From assembly GCA_000697455.1 (NCBI GenBank), contig JNET01033304.1, positions 1 to 23,531 on the forward strand: a stretch of DNA of 23,531 bases. Direction: 5' to 3'. The notes beneath the pieces were generated by a model. It saw nothing but the letters and a program-made list of their open reading frames with translations, was not told the origin of the DNA and searched no databases. The stretch's first letter is position 1, and every line of letters starts with the position of its first letter. This DNA comes from Basidiobolus heterosporus B8920 (lineage: Eukaryota; Basidiobolomycota; Basidiobolomycetes; Basidiobolales; Basidiobolaceae). Shown here in pieces: positions 8,518 to 21,546 of this stretch. The position numbers and the translations under genes were made by a program.

Positions 8518-10624
8518 ATGTCGAATAACCACAGTCTAAGCCAAAAAGAGTTCACCGAACACCGGTTAACTTCAGGCTCTAGAAACAGTGTATTTAATAT
8601 TCTCAAATTTCATGGTTCTAAAGCGGTTAAACTGGGGGAGTTTAACCAACCCATCAAACTACATCGAAAAAAAGTAGAAACAGAAATACAAACGTTAACC
8701 ATGGATGATGGGACCGGTGAAGGTTCGTCCGGCCCCAACGGGGGAGCTACCTCTACACCAGGTACTCCAGCGTCCACTGCTGACCCTACCATCATTGCCC
8801 CTTACGGTAACGCTTCACGAAATAAGCAAATGCTTTTTAAGAAGCGAACCAAGCAAGTCTATCCAACCGACGAAGAAAGTAGGAAAATAAGGGAGCAAGA
8901 AGCCAAACCTTGGGTGATAGAAGATACCGATAATACCAATTACTGGAGTGGTGTACTGGAAGGCGGGCAACAATCAAATTATTATCTTTTCGTTTGTACG
9001 GTGAGTATCCTTTGTTTGAATTTCATTCAACTTGGTATTCATTTGATTGCTTCGCTCCTGGATAGGATGAGGGATTTCAAGTAGTTCCCGCTCATAAATG
9101 GTACAAGTTCAACCAGAAACTTACTTACGCTACGTTGACAATTGAAGAGGCTGAGGAACAAGTATTAAAGCAATCAATTTCCTTATTTGTTGTGGGGGTT
9201 TATTGACCGTGTCTTCTAGTTAATCAAAGCTCAAAAGAAAGATAGTGACCGATGGATGATGAGAAAGCGGCTGATATCCAAGCTAGATGGTGATGGAATG
9301 GGTGAAGATGAGGAGCCAAAAAGTGGGAAAAAGCTTAAACTGGTGGATCATGAGGATAAGTAAGATAGAGCTTTCTTAGGAGCATCATTTACCAAATGAA
9401 TACTTATTCTTTTCTGGTTTAGCTTCTTTGAGGAAGAAGATGACGATAACAATGGGAAGAAGAAGCGTGGCGGTGGTGGTGCCAGCAAGGTTTCTCTTCA
9501 TTTCTTCCTTAGCTACGCGTAATTGAAATTAACACAGTACTTGGCTAGCATGGTGATATTGACGAAGTGGATTTCGATGAAGAATTCCAGGATGATGAAG
9601 AAGCTCCACCAGAGCTTGACGGTGATCAAGAAGAGACAAAAGAGAATGAGGTATATTTTTTGGTGGCAGTTGAAGCAAAAACCCGGCTAAACATCAGTAT
9701 AATACCAGTCTCGGCAGAAAACAAAAGCTGTGGTCGCTAGTGAAGACGAGGAAGAGGAGGATGAGGATAAGGATGAGTTGTCGGCCGCAGGAAAGGTAGT
9801 CTTAGTACTTATATATGAATTGGATTCTGTTGAAGTAACTGGATTGAATTCTCGTTTAGGACCTCAAAAAAGCCCTTCGTACTTTGGAGAAAAACGCGGC
9901 CTATGATTCTGATGATAATGAGAATCCATATTTAAGTGTAGGTGGTTTACTAAATATACATTCAGAGAGAAAGCAAAATTGATAAACTCCATATAGGAAG
10001 AGGAGGAGGAGGAAGAGGTCGAAGAAAATAAGGAATCCACGGATGATAAAAAGGGCAAAGGTCCCGAAAATTCACCCGCACCAACACAACAAATCAAGAA
10101 ACCAGCTCCTATGAATCCAATCAAGAAGACCGTTCCCCCGCCGAAAACATCCAAGCCAAGCGGTATCTTCACGCCGAAGAATGGAGCAGCGTCAAAATTG
10201 GTTCGTCCACCAATTAACAAAGCAAATGCCACCGCCCGTCTTGCTGAAGCAAAGAAAAGGAAAGAAGAATCAGATGAGAATGATAGGGTATTGGATGTTT
10301 CACAGAATGGTATTATCATATGAAGTTAACATGGTCATTTTCTAGAAGTCCTCGGCCGTCTCAGCTGGCAATAACTCAGGTACGCACATTCTTGCCATTC
10401 CTTGAACAAACCTCGAAACTAATCACAGCATTCACATCCCAGATTCAAACCTCATTACGGAGGCGGAGATTACTGAACTCATAAGAAATAACAGACTCAC
10501 CACCAAAGACCTCATCGGAAAAGTCAAAAAGAAGCTGAAGGCAGATTCCAGAAACAAACAGTTGATCAGCATGATAGTCAAAAAAGTGGCCACAACCAAG
10601 GATGGCTTTCTCGAGCTCAAGTAG
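8518..10624 (+). CDS. TFG1: Transcription initiation factor TFIIF, alpha (large) subunit, Tfg1/RAP74
   Basis: Ten exons: 8518-9000, 9066-9161, 9220-9359, 9423-9489, 9549-9650, 9709-9795, 9860-9937, 9997-10287, 10346-10379, 10443-10624; 519 residues, close to human RAP74 and shorter than yeast Tfg1. With the beta subunit it joins RNA polymerase II and helps initiation and early elongation in the nucleus. The N-terminal dimerisation region is visible: FNILKFHGSKAV (26-37), then PWVIEDTDNTNYWSGVLEGG (131-150), SNYYLFVCT, and the HKWYKFNQKLTYATLTIEEA stretch after the first intron. The centre (about 240-440) is a charged Asp/Glu/Lys linker spread over several small exons. The last 60 residues form the RAP74 winged helix (LITEAEITELI, then TKDLIGKVKKKL, ending DGFLELK), which in other species binds the Fcp1 phosphatase. 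Confidence 0.95.
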
Positions 10625-11091
10625 TGTGGACAGCCATCTATTTATTGTTTTCCCAATGTTATACTTCATAGAAATCAAGGGCTCTCTTTGCCTCATTCAT
10701 CGTTACAAAACATCCAATAATTAGTTTGAACACGAACTCCACTCACTGAAGCATCCATTGTATGAAATATTAAAGAAATGCAGCCATCTCAGGCAAGATA
10801 TAACTCTCGGGTAAAATGGGATTTGTTCAAAGCAGAGTATATTCGGGTGTAGGAACGAAGATTATGTGACAATATGTACGAGCAAAATAAAGGTCTACTG
10901 AAAAAGGAATTACGAGTAAATACACGAGAATACATGAAAATCTTTCTATTTGGTGAGAAATCTTTTTGGTCAGATGTGGAGTGGTCAATACCCTTCTATA
11001 AGTGTAGGTGTAGGTGTGGGTATAAGTGTGTTGTGTTTTATGTGATTTCTTGGTTCCTAGTTTATATCTATTCAAACGAGTAAGATTATTC
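10625..11091. other. Convergent 3' intergenic region
   Basis: Lies between the ends of the TFIIF alpha gene (+) and the nucleotidyltransferase gene (-). It contains a G-rich run of near-hexamer GTGTAG/GTGTGG units at about 11001-11025 but no credible open frame. Confidence 0.5.
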
Positions 11092-13196
11092 TCAATGAGC
11101 TGCACCAACTGCTGGAAGATCGGGCCTTGACTTGATCATAGAGTGTGGCTTGAAAGGTTTGCTACTGTGGGAAAAGCTCTTCGACCCTGTTGGCTGCAGT
11201 GGTTCCACTGTAAGGACTTGATTTTCTGGCCTATTATCTTGATTAAGCACCGCTTTGTTAACTGCGGCGTGCTGCCATGTCAGATTGTACTGACCGTGGA
11301 ACAAAGGTGGCTGCTTCAGAGAAGAGGGCTTCGATTTAACAGCACTTTCATTTTCTTGCAGTTCTGGGTTCGCCGTTGTTTCATAGACTCCTGAAGGAGT
11401 TTGGGGAGTTTTTGGATATTGGGAATACGACCAAGACCATTTTCCTGGATGAGCTTTACTCCTTGATTGCTCATTCTTAAACTTGGCATACTCAAGATGT
11501 GGTTTGTTTGAGGGGAAGCTGTATTGTTGACACATCAGATTTAAATCTCTTCTCTCAAGGATAATATCAAATGCTCTTCTGAATTCCTGGCGAATTCCTT
11601 CAATGCTGCACTCATCAGCACTATTGCCCAGGTTTCGGTCCGGATTGAACGGCTCTTCTATACAAAAGGCTCTATAATGTCTACCGAAATGCCATCCTTT
11701 CTCTGCCTTAGACAAGTAACGCCCATTTCTTACGCTAACTACGTGGTGATTATAATTGAACTCGTAGGCAAACCTAAGGTTCATCAATTAGTGGTCTATT
11801 TAGACCGTACGTGGCTTGAATGGGACTTACAATTTAAAGAAGGCAAACAGTAACTCTCCGAGCGTCTCTTTGTTGGCGCTCCCAAATTCTTTTAGAGAGG
11901 CAACATCATCGTTAAACGTCGTATCAACACCATCAATAATGCAGGACTCTAATGTGGCTTTATCAGGCATTCGATGTAAAACAGGGAGTATTGGAGGTGA
12001 TCGCATTTGAAGGAAATTGATAATGATGTTCACCCAGGTATAGGTAGAGAGAGTTCCTCCGACGCCTATGGGGAGGATTAGTTAGTATGAGGCATGAGAA
12101 ACCTCAAGGGGATGTACTTACCAGCATCGTTTAACACTCTGCGTTTAGTCCAGTGTTTTATGATCATAACGAGGGGTCGCACCCGCGGATCTAACGCCAC
12201 GTAAGCCTTCACCAATTCAGTATTCCGTAAGGCTATGGGATTGTTGACATTCATGTCGCACGCCAACCGTCTGTAGAGATGCGTTAGTCTTCATGTATTC
12301 GAAGCATGAAAATAGAAGGCTTACAATTCTGGATCCCACATTCTCACAATAGGAACTTTAGCGCCAGCAATACAATAAATGTTCTGCATTCCATCTATTC
12401 ATGGGTTAGTATAGATATTTCTATGCCTCATTCTAGATAAAAACTTACTTTTACGCATACAATTGGCGAGAGTGTAAACATTGCGGAGTTCCTCATGATC
12501 GGTAACAATGCATATATCCACATCGCTCGTCAAAGTGGAAAGACTGTTTGCAGAAGAACTGAAATACGGGTTAATTGAGATACTTCAAATCACAAAAAAG
12601 CCGTTTCCTGCTTAGTACATACCCAAACATATGGACTTTGATATACTTCTCGGGCCACTCCTTCTCTAACATTTTCTGGAGCCTCTCCACCAACGCTTCT
12701 CTTCTCTCACCATCCCCAAGGGTAGGGAGTAGTGACTGGAAAATCATTGAAGAACGCTTAATTATCGTCCATTCTTATCCTCACAACTAAATTAGCTCTA
12801 CTTGTTATGCTTGAGACTAACCTGGTATAAAGATGCCATGCCTGAAGTCAAATACTCCTCAGATTTCTCTGATAGCTTGGTAGCTCTGGGGCCTTTGCTG
12901 TGGAACTTTTGAAATTTGTGGTGCTCTTGTTTAGGAGGTAGGTGGTGATAAGACTTTTTGGGTTTGTAGCCCACGTTTCCGTAAGAGAAGTGGTTTTGAC
13001 GAACAGCGTTCACGCTGTCAGTAGCGGTATTACTATTCACTGTGCTTATGCTACTTGTGCTGGCAGAGCTATCACTATCACTATCGTTCTTGCTGAAGGT
13101 ATAGGTGGTGAGTTCGAGGTTTTTGGTTGGTTGACAGAGCTCTTCGTTGTTGGATTGATAAGATGCGGGAGAATTCATTTCGTTGAGCTTGGCCAT
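11092..13196 (-). CDS. Cid1-family non-canonical poly(A)/poly(U) polymerase (terminal nucleotidyltransferase)
   Basis: Seven exons, read on the minus strand: 13196-12822, 12735-12623, 12558-12449, 12394-12325, 12270-12122, 12065-11831, 11773-11092; 577 residues. These enzymes add A or U to RNA 3' ends without a template, controlling RNA stability. Residues 1-125 are a Ser/Asn-rich leader. The nucleotidyltransferase core begins near 126, with FGSSANSL (162-169), the metal-binding pair SDVDIC (Asp175, Asp177) and the third carboxylate in LACDMNVNN (Asp228). KAKVPIVRMWDPE-like and IKHWTKRR motifs follow. The PAP-associated domain shows GGTLSTYTWVNIIINFLQ and later CIEEPFNPDRNLGN. The last 130 residues are low-complexity. 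An in-frame upstream ATG at 13328 would add 44 residues; 13196 is preferred because the extra segment has no family resemblance, but this is open. Substrate preference (A or U) cannot be read from sequence. Confidence 0.93.
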
Positions 13197-13328
13197 AAAC
13201 CTGTGGGTTGATAAAGGTAGAAGCGACAATTCTTGGTTCTGTCGCAAAGAACAAGTGGTAAGCTTCATGAATTGGGTCCCCAAGTTAAATATATGAGAAA
13301 AGGGGATATAAAAACGCACAAAAAGCAC

Positions 13329-14770
13329 ACAAAAAGCACGACCTTGAGCATAGTAGATTTTACCGAAATCATCCTTAGTATATAATTAATATAGGCAAGC
13401 CACACATCTAAGAAACACGAGATCCAGATCATGATCTTACAATCCACAGATATTTACCAAGAAAAATACTTGTTCACGCACACCTTCGCCTTACACAGCA
13501 AACCTATCGTGGTTTCACTAATTTAGTCAAGGGCCGAGTAGAGAAGAGCCATGCGATTGGCTTAAAGGCCAAAACACAATACATTGTGATTTTTCGATCA
13601 AAGGGAGATTAGGAGCACAAGTGCCAATGGTCCGATCGTCGGTACATTATCTCTGTAATGCAGCCCAGCAAATATCACGCCTCTATTTCATGAAAAAGCC
13701 GATGTTGCTTCACAAGGAAATATTTGATTTAGGGATTCAATCACTTTCTTCCCACGTAAACCAGCCCCTATATTCAGGAGAGATAATGGTTGTTTGGGAC
13801 GGCACACATGTAATACATGAGGTGTGGTGTGGAGATATTGAACAATTCTGGATGGTTGAGACTTTCCTATTTTTCACATGTCGTTAGTCCTACCCTCATA
13901 TAAAGACTGGATTTGAAGGCTGGGTTTGAAGGCTGGGTTTGAAGGCTGGTTGCTGAGGACTATCCCATGCTTTATCTGCTCGCTTCATGTCATGTCTAAG
14001 CCATCAAGATTCGCACTTCTTGGTTCAACGCACATCGATTAGCTGAGATACTCTAGAAATGGTGTGTAAATACAAAGGTTGAGTTTGTGCTACTTGATAT
14101 CTACTCCCTAGGTAGGTTAATGCCGTAGCGATGCTGTGGCTTGGTTGAGAGTTCGATGAATGGACATCTCCTGTGTGTTCATGTAAGATGGATATGTCGC
14201 AATAACTTGACCCAGACAAGAGTTTGAAACGACTTTTTCACTGCTCCCTCCTAGGATTTAGCTGTTTATGGATTACTTTTTTATGATTTGATAGAGTGTT
14301 AGACAGGTTGGGCGAAATATTGGTTAAAGGGGAGGCTTCGTGAATGTGCAGAAATATGTGCAGTGGATTGGTAGGCTTGGTTCAATTTGTTCCCTATTTG
14401 TTAATATTACATTTGTGGGGAAACTTGCGTGGTCAACAGTAAGTACCCATCGAATCAATTGATCTTTCATATAGTTGGCATGTGTTATAGTTTACAAAAG
14501 AACCTGAAAACAAGAAATTGTTGTACTGCAGAAAATCCTATTTTTCTGGCAACAGCCTACTTGGAGAAGGTGGAGGCAACGTAATGCCTGTCACATCCTT
14601 GAAAACTTAATTGTAATTTGGAAACTTGCACATTAACACAAACCACGACTGCCGTCTTAAAAGAGATCATTTTCTTCCAATCATAATGCTCCATAGTTGA
14701 GGTTGGGATACGTCGCCCATTCTATTTAATATCACATTTGTAATTTCTACTTGATAAAAAACTCAACGGA
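13329..14770. other. Intergenic region between divergent nucleotidyltransferase and serpin genes
   Basis: No credible gene on either strand. It must carry both promoters. It contains a short tandem repeat (separate entry). The small open frames near 13621-13887 and 14025-14219 have no recognisable features. Confidence 0.55.
13907..13949 (+). repeat. Short tandem repeat, 13-bp unit, about three copies
   Basis: The unit GGGTTTGAAGGCT is repeated in tandem, with the first copy starting GGATTTGAAGGCT and the last running into GGTTG. It is a small microsatellite-like expansion in intergenic DNA. Confidence 0.8.
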
Positions 14771-16035
14771 ATGTTTATAAGTGAAGATAGCCCAACCTAT
14801 ATCGAGCTAGAGAGACAAGAAGAGATTCTCTTCAGGGCTATACAAAGCATTTCGGAAAGCCTGGCCCTCTCTTTGCTCCACACGGAAAACGAGAATGTCC
14901 TGTTTTCTCCCGCTTCAGTAACCTTTGCTTTGTTGTTGCTAGCTAATGGCACTTCAAAAGATACCAAAAGCAGAGAGGAAATACTGAGAGCTTTTAAACT
15001 TGACTTTTTCGAGAAAAGCTCCACTCAGTGTCTTGATCACATCAATAATGCCGCGAGAGATATCTTGAATGAGTTATTGAATAGAGATGAAAGTGTCAGT
15101 ATACCCAGCGATAGATTAGCAGCTTTCGAAGTAGCCAATTCAGTTTGGGGAAACAATATCTGTCAAGGCTACATAGAAAAGATGAAGGACCTATTTTCCG
15201 CCGAAGCATTTCCACCACCTGAAAATGGCAAGAAGGTGAACACTTGGATTGAGGAAAAAACTCAAGGACACCTAAAAGAATTTTTTTCTGAAGAGCAAAG
15301 ATTTTCGAACGCAGTTATCATGCTTGTCAACTCAGTTTATTTTCACGGTCGTTGGCTTTTCCCTTTTAACCCAGAAAATACAAAAGTTGCCTCGTTTTCC
15401 ACGCCATTAGGGAAGCAAATTGATGCCACAATGATGTCCATTGAGGGTAAAACATGGGAGTACGGCGAAAGAGAATCTTATCAAGTCCTAAATATGCCTT
15501 ACAAAGATTATCGCTTTATGGCTACGATTGTCTTGCCTAAAGAAGCACTTGATTTTGAAAAGGCTAGCACTTTAATGCATCCGGATGAATGGAAGCGTGT
15601 ATTCCTGGAAAGAAAAATGAAAGCACAGGGAACTGTCATTATACCCAAGTTTGATGTGGAACGACAAGTGGATCTTAGCCAGGCGTTAAAAGATGCGGGT
15701 ATCAAAAAAGTGTTTGAAGTAAGTCAGGCGAATTTAGGTGAGTTAACAGAAGAGCCGTTAGCTGTAGACAGTGTTCTACACAAGTGCAGAATCGAAGTAG
15801 ATGAGGTAAGTAATAATATCAAACATAACTCAGCTATGCATAACACCAACTTGTTAATGTAAATATATAGTCGGGATCTAAAGCAAGTGCAGCCACCACG
15901 ATCATCCTTACTAGAGCCGCTCTAATCCTCGGGCCACCATTTCATTTTGAATGCAATAGACCGTTCTACTTCATAATCAGCACTAATCGTGGCATTCCAT
16001 TGTTCGTGAGTTACATCCAAAATCCCTCCATCTAA
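14771..16035 (+). CDS. Serpin, probably intracellular and inhibitory
   Basis: Two exons, 14771-15805 and 15871-16035; 399 residues, a full-length serpin. Serpins trap target proteases by inserting a cleaved reactive-centre loop into a beta sheet. Marks seen: NVLFSPASVTFALLLLANGT (helix B region), VANSVWG, VNTWIEEKTQGHLKEFF, the breach strand NAVIMLVNSVYFHGRW, the MPYKDYRFMATIVLP region, IPKFDVE, and the C-terminal signature FECNRPFYFIIS (371-382). The hinge after Glu345 reads SGSKASAATT: small residues at P15-P9 and Ser at P14, as in inhibitory serpins. Counting from Glu345 as P17, P1 is Ala361, with Arg360 at P2; a one-residue shift would make Arg360 P1, favouring a trypsin-like target. No signal peptide, so cytosolic or nuclear. 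The intron sits exactly between P17 and P16. Without splicing, the frame stops after 18 more residues and the loop is lost. Confidence 0.95.
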
Positions 16036-16070
16036 ATCTTGTTCATTTTGATTTCCTTTGCATGCTTTCA

Positions 16071-16076
16071 AATAAA
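16071..16076 (+). terminator. Probable polyadenylation signal of serpin gene
   Basis: AATAAA 36 bp after the serpin stop codon, in AT-rich sequence. Assigned by position. From here to the receptor gene (16077-16392) no open frame is credible; that stretch holds the receptor promoter. Confidence 0.45.
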
Positions 16077-16379
16077 TACGCAGCTTTTAAATTATCGGCT
16101 GTACTCCATCGAATATAGCCTGATTGATGAGCGGAGCACTAACTGGGCATCTATCTGTCTCGAAATCACACACGGTCATCTATATGTGCATTGACTGAGA
16201 TCGGCGGTTTCAGATACTGCATTCGTTAGTTTTCCTTAATAAAGATACATACATGCATACATTCATAACAAGCCTAGTATTTCGTAGCATGCAAGCGCCC
16301 GCATAGTAACATATTCCCAAGTGGACTGCCTCACTAACCTGCCATACCTCTTGCTCGCATTCAACTAACAGACCAAAGT

Positions 16380-16387
16380 TATAAATA
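16380..16387 (+). promoter_or_regulatory. TATA-like box close to the receptor start
   Basis: TATAAATA, 6 bp before the ATG at 16393 and 24 bp before the in-frame ATG at 16411. If it is the working TATA box, transcription would begin downstream of the first ATG and translation at the second. It may also be chance in AT-rich sequence. Confidence 0.3.
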
Positions 16388-16392
16388 CATAT

Positions 16393-17400
16393 ATGAAGGA
16401 ACTCGGTTCTATGGCCTTTCTTACTTTCAACAAGGAAGGTCTCTTGAAAGATCTCTCTATACTACTAAATTCACTCTCCGCGATAGCATCATTGCTTGTG
16501 GTTTTTCTTATCACTGCTATCTATTGCTACAACAGTAAATTCGCTGACCGGGTGTCTTTCCGGATTGCGTTTCTAATTGCATGGGTCGATTTTATATATG
16601 CGATATTCTTACTGTTAGCCCAAGCTGAGGTAGGGCCAACCAGTTTTTGCACCTTCGTAGCATGGGGTACTCTCTGGGCGGACCTACTCTACATCTTCCT
16701 CAACATCATCGTTGCGCTCAACCTTCAGGTGGTCTTTCTTCATGGAGTTGAAAAGATCAACAACTTCGAGAATTTCTTTGTATGCGGATCTTTCTTGAGC
16801 GCTACTATTATTTCACTTGGGCCAACCATCAATCGAAAACTAGGATACGATCCCACACGACCTGCTTCATGCTGGTTTATCGACTTGGAAAGCAGCTCTA
16901 CTCTGATATGGGAATGGGTGGCGCAAAATATATGGATTGTTTTTGGATGCTTCTATTTATCAATAGTCTCCGTTCTAACTGTGATCAAACTATTTCGTCA
17001 CACCAACCATTTCCCGGAGATTTCTCACGATTGCAACCCGGCTGTCAAGCGTATTGTCAACATGGCAGTTCGTAGAATTGTATTATACCCAATAGTTCCG
17101 ATCCTTACACATACATCTAAAATAGCTTATTTATCTTTCGAGTTTCTCAGAATGGAATATCCGTATCCCCTACGAATCATTGGACTATCGGCAGCCAGCT
17201 CCCAAGGAATTCTCAATTCCATTGTGTTCCTGTTTGACCCCGCTCTATATGTGATATGGAAAGCGGTTCGAAGGAAGCAGCAGAAACAGTCTACGACGAA
17301 ATACAACTACTACCAAGACATACAAGTAACTTTCATATCGAATGCGAGTGGAGATATGGGCGATTTTATTGAGAAAGCCGAGTTGATTAAAGAATTATAG
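16393..17400 (+). CDS. Seven-transmembrane receptor, Git3/cAMP-receptor-like GPCR family
   Basis: Single exon, 335 residues, with seven hydrophobic helices at about 24-45, 56-77, 87-117, 127-146, 174-199, 226-249 and 261-289. Cys86 at the outer end of helix 3 and Cys160 in the second outer loop (RPASCWFID) can form the usual GPCR disulfide. Helix 6 carries RRIVLYPIVPILTH and helix 7 ends SIVFLFDPALYVIWK, a pattern found in fungal nutrient/pheromone-independent receptors related to Git3 and Dictyostelium cAMP receptors; Dikarya-type pheromone receptors do not look like this. The C-terminal tail is basic (RRKQQKQ) then short. The ligand is unknown. A TATAAATA lies only 6 bp before this ATG, so the second in-frame ATG at 16411 (residue 7) may be the true start. 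It converges on the kinase gene. Confidence 0.82.
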   Translation: MKELGSMAFLTFNKEGLLKDLSILLNSLSAIASLLVVFLITAIYCYNSKFADRVSFRIAFLIAWVDFIYAIFLLLAQAEVGPTSFCTFVAWGTLWADLLYIFLNIIVALNLQVVFLHGVEKINNFENFFVCGSFLSATIISLGPTINRKLGYDPTRPASCWFIDLESSSTLIWEWVAQNIWIVFGCFYLSIVSVLTVIKLFRHTNHFPEISHDCNPAVKRIVNMAVRRIVLYPIVPILTHTSKIAYLSFEFLRMEYPYPLRIIGLSAASSQGILNSIVFLFDPALYVIWKAVRRKQQKQSTTKYNYYQDIQVTFISNASGDMGDFIEKAELIKEL

Positions 17401-17424
17401 TGGGTGTGGGTGTGGGTGTATGGG
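17399..17424 (+). repeat. GGGTGT-type hexamer run
   Basis: Three to four TGGGTG/TGTGGG units directly after the receptor stop codon. It resembles telomere-like or simple repeats; a similar G-rich run lies near 11001-11025. Confidence 0.6.
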
Positions 17425-17451
17425 CGTAGTTGTATGGTTTTGTGAAACAAA

Positions 17452-17457
17452 TTTATT
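17452..17457 (-). terminator. Possible polyadenylation signal of the Sid2/Dbf2 kinase gene
   Basis: AATAAA on the minus strand, 132 bp beyond the kinase stop codon, in the space between the convergent receptor and kinase genes. Assigned by position only. Confidence 0.3.
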
Positions 17458-17588
17458 TTGATTCGAACATGCTAAAATACAACATAATATACCTTTTCAA
17501 CTGCCTCGAAGATGGAAAAAGATGTTACAGATAGAACTAATAATACATGAATGTGTTCTTAAATAGGTGTTAGCCTTGTTTCTATATA

Positions 17589-19953
<2,365 letters not shown>

Positions 19954-20677
19954 ATTTAAAACTCTTAACAGAGAAACGACTTATTGTAACTGAGGTTGGT
20001 GTTGCGCGAGAAAAAGGGCAACAACACTGAATAGAGAAGGGAATTGGAACTTTTACAAATTTACCCTCGGAACATTGAAAAGATTTCCATTAGCCCAGCT
20101 TATATTTGACAAAATAGTAAATATTAGTGTCTCTCGACCCAAGTTTATCACCTGTTGAACCATGATTATAGTTTTGAATAGTCACATAAACTAAGAACTT
20201 GAATGATCAATTATCCATGCCAACGGGAAAACAAGCCAAGATTTGGATCAAAATCCAGATAGTGGTTTGAATAACAAAACAAAAAAATCCTGACTCGCCT
20301 AATGTAAACAAATAAATGACCTTTTTTGATATGTTGCTTCCTTTAGAGGAATACTGTGAAGGAAAATAGACCACCTTCCTATATTTAGATGAGCATGGTT
20401 GTATAAAGAAGAGCCCCATTCGATGATATTCTATGAAATACGAACGAAAGAACCCGGATCTTGAAGAAACCTTAGCATTATATCTTTTGGGAAAGTACAA
20501 ACTGATTAAGGTTGGGCTAATTACTCACAAATTGTAGTTAGCTAGTAGTGGTAATGATAAAGCACATGGCAAAAACTACAGGTTTTGTAATAAAGATTCA
20601 AAAGGTGCTAATTTAGATAGAATGACGCAGGGATGAAACATTCGGTGGCTTATCATTTCGTCACTCAGCCGAAATAT
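19954..20677. other. Intergenic region between divergent kinase and small-protein genes
   Basis: No open frame of note. It contains the kinase promoter (a TATAAG-like sequence on the minus strand near 20100) and AT-rich spacer. The first TGACGCAG element of the small gene lies at 20623-20630. Confidence 0.5.
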
Positions 20678-20703
20678 GACGCAGTGGAGAGTCCCTATAA
20701 AAG
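20623..20703 (+). promoter_or_regulatory. Promoter of the small hydrophilic protein: two TGACGCAG elements and a TATA box
   Basis: TGACGCAG occurs at 20623-20630 and 20678-20685, with an inverted near-match (TCGTCACTCAG) between them at about 20659-20669. TATAAAAG follows at 20696-20703, 40 bp before the ATG. TGACGCA resembles sites of bZIP factors of the CREB/ATF/Yap type, which often drive stress genes; that link is inference. Confidence 0.55.
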
Positions 20704-20742
20704 AGTTCGAGTACACATGTCTGCGGTTCAAAAGCTAATAGA

Positions 20743-20952
20743 ATGGAGAAAGCCAATCCTCAGACAAAGGAGCCATTGATCAAGCAAGCTGGATACCATG
20801 GAGAGAGCCAGGTTTCCCATAGCACGGACGATAAATCTACTGAAACGCACAAGCATCCACATTTGGACGCCATCAAGCAGTTCGCTGGCTTTGGTGGTCA
20901 TGAACACGATCCTGAATCAGCACATCAAGATGGGAAGACTGGGCCCGAGTGA
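20743..20952 (+). CDS. Small hydrophilic protein, function unknown
   Basis: Single open frame of 69 residues with no family I recognise. It is strongly hydrophilic, has no signal peptide, membrane segment or cysteine, and is rich in His, Lys, Glu, Asp, Gly and Ser. The centre has HKHPHLDAIKQF and the end GGHEHDPESAHQDGKTGPE. Such composition resembles small intrinsically disordered stress proteins (hydrophilins), and the His-rich patches could bind metal. The case for a real gene is the close-set TATA box and repeated bZIP-like elements upstream. It could have further exons, as a GTAAGC lies just after the stop, but none is obvious. Confidence 0.55.
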   Translation: MEKANPQTKEPLIKQAGYHGESQVSHSTDDKSTETHKHPHLDAIKQFAGFGGHEHDPESAHQDGKTGPE

Positions 20953-21483
20953 TCAGTAAGCCTTTAGCCCATTTCTTACTACTATTAGCCTGTGAAACAC
21001 TTAAATAATGAATAAACACTATCATCAATATGTCGATTGTTTGTCTTTCATACCCTTGCTAGGTATCTTTGGTGATGATATAATACAGGTTACTTGGTTA
21101 AACGCGTCTTCGTTGAGCGATTTCATGGAAACTTGCTATAGATTTAAATCTTTTGTAATCTTGCTAGCTATTTTAGCTCATCATTACTCATGTTTCACAA
21201 CCTATACTATCTTTATCATTCTGGCACATCAATCTTTGGCACTAAATTCCTAGCTTTGTGTGCCAAAATGCGTTACTACAAGAGCCGAGTTACAAAAATT
21301 CACAACCAACACCCGTATTTGCTTATTCCAGGTAACAACGCTAGCACTAATTTTGGTATAGCAGCTCGCTGATCCTGAACAACTTGAATAGTCTTTGCAT
21401 AAAAGACGTCCGTATTTACACTTCTGGCAGCACATCAATTTAAAGTCAACCCAAGCAAGCATTAGCTTGGACTTGATAGCGAA
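20953..21483. other. Intergenic region upstream of the phospholipase gene
   Basis: A frame of 81 codons at 21008-21253 is open but has skewed AT-driven composition and no recognisable domain; I do not call it. No other signal stands out. Confidence 0.5.
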
Positions 21484-21491
21484 TATAAATA
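21484..21491 (+). promoter_or_regulatory. TATA box of the phospholipase A2 gene
   Basis: TATAAATA 56 bp before the ATG at 21547, a usual distance for a short 5' leader. Confidence 0.5.
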
Positions 21492-21546
21492 TTTTGTTCG
21501 AGTTGCCTCAAGGGCCAAGAACATACTCCTTTTGAAAACTTCGTAG

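Noticed and set aside
17399-17424. Telomeric sequence
   Set aside because: Only a few imperfect units between two ordinary genes; too short and internal to be a telomere.
21008-21253. An 81-codon frame upstream of the phospholipase gene with hydrophobic stretches
   Set aside because: Hydrophobicity follows from T-rich sequence; no signal peptide at the start, no domain, and it overlaps the expected promoter area.
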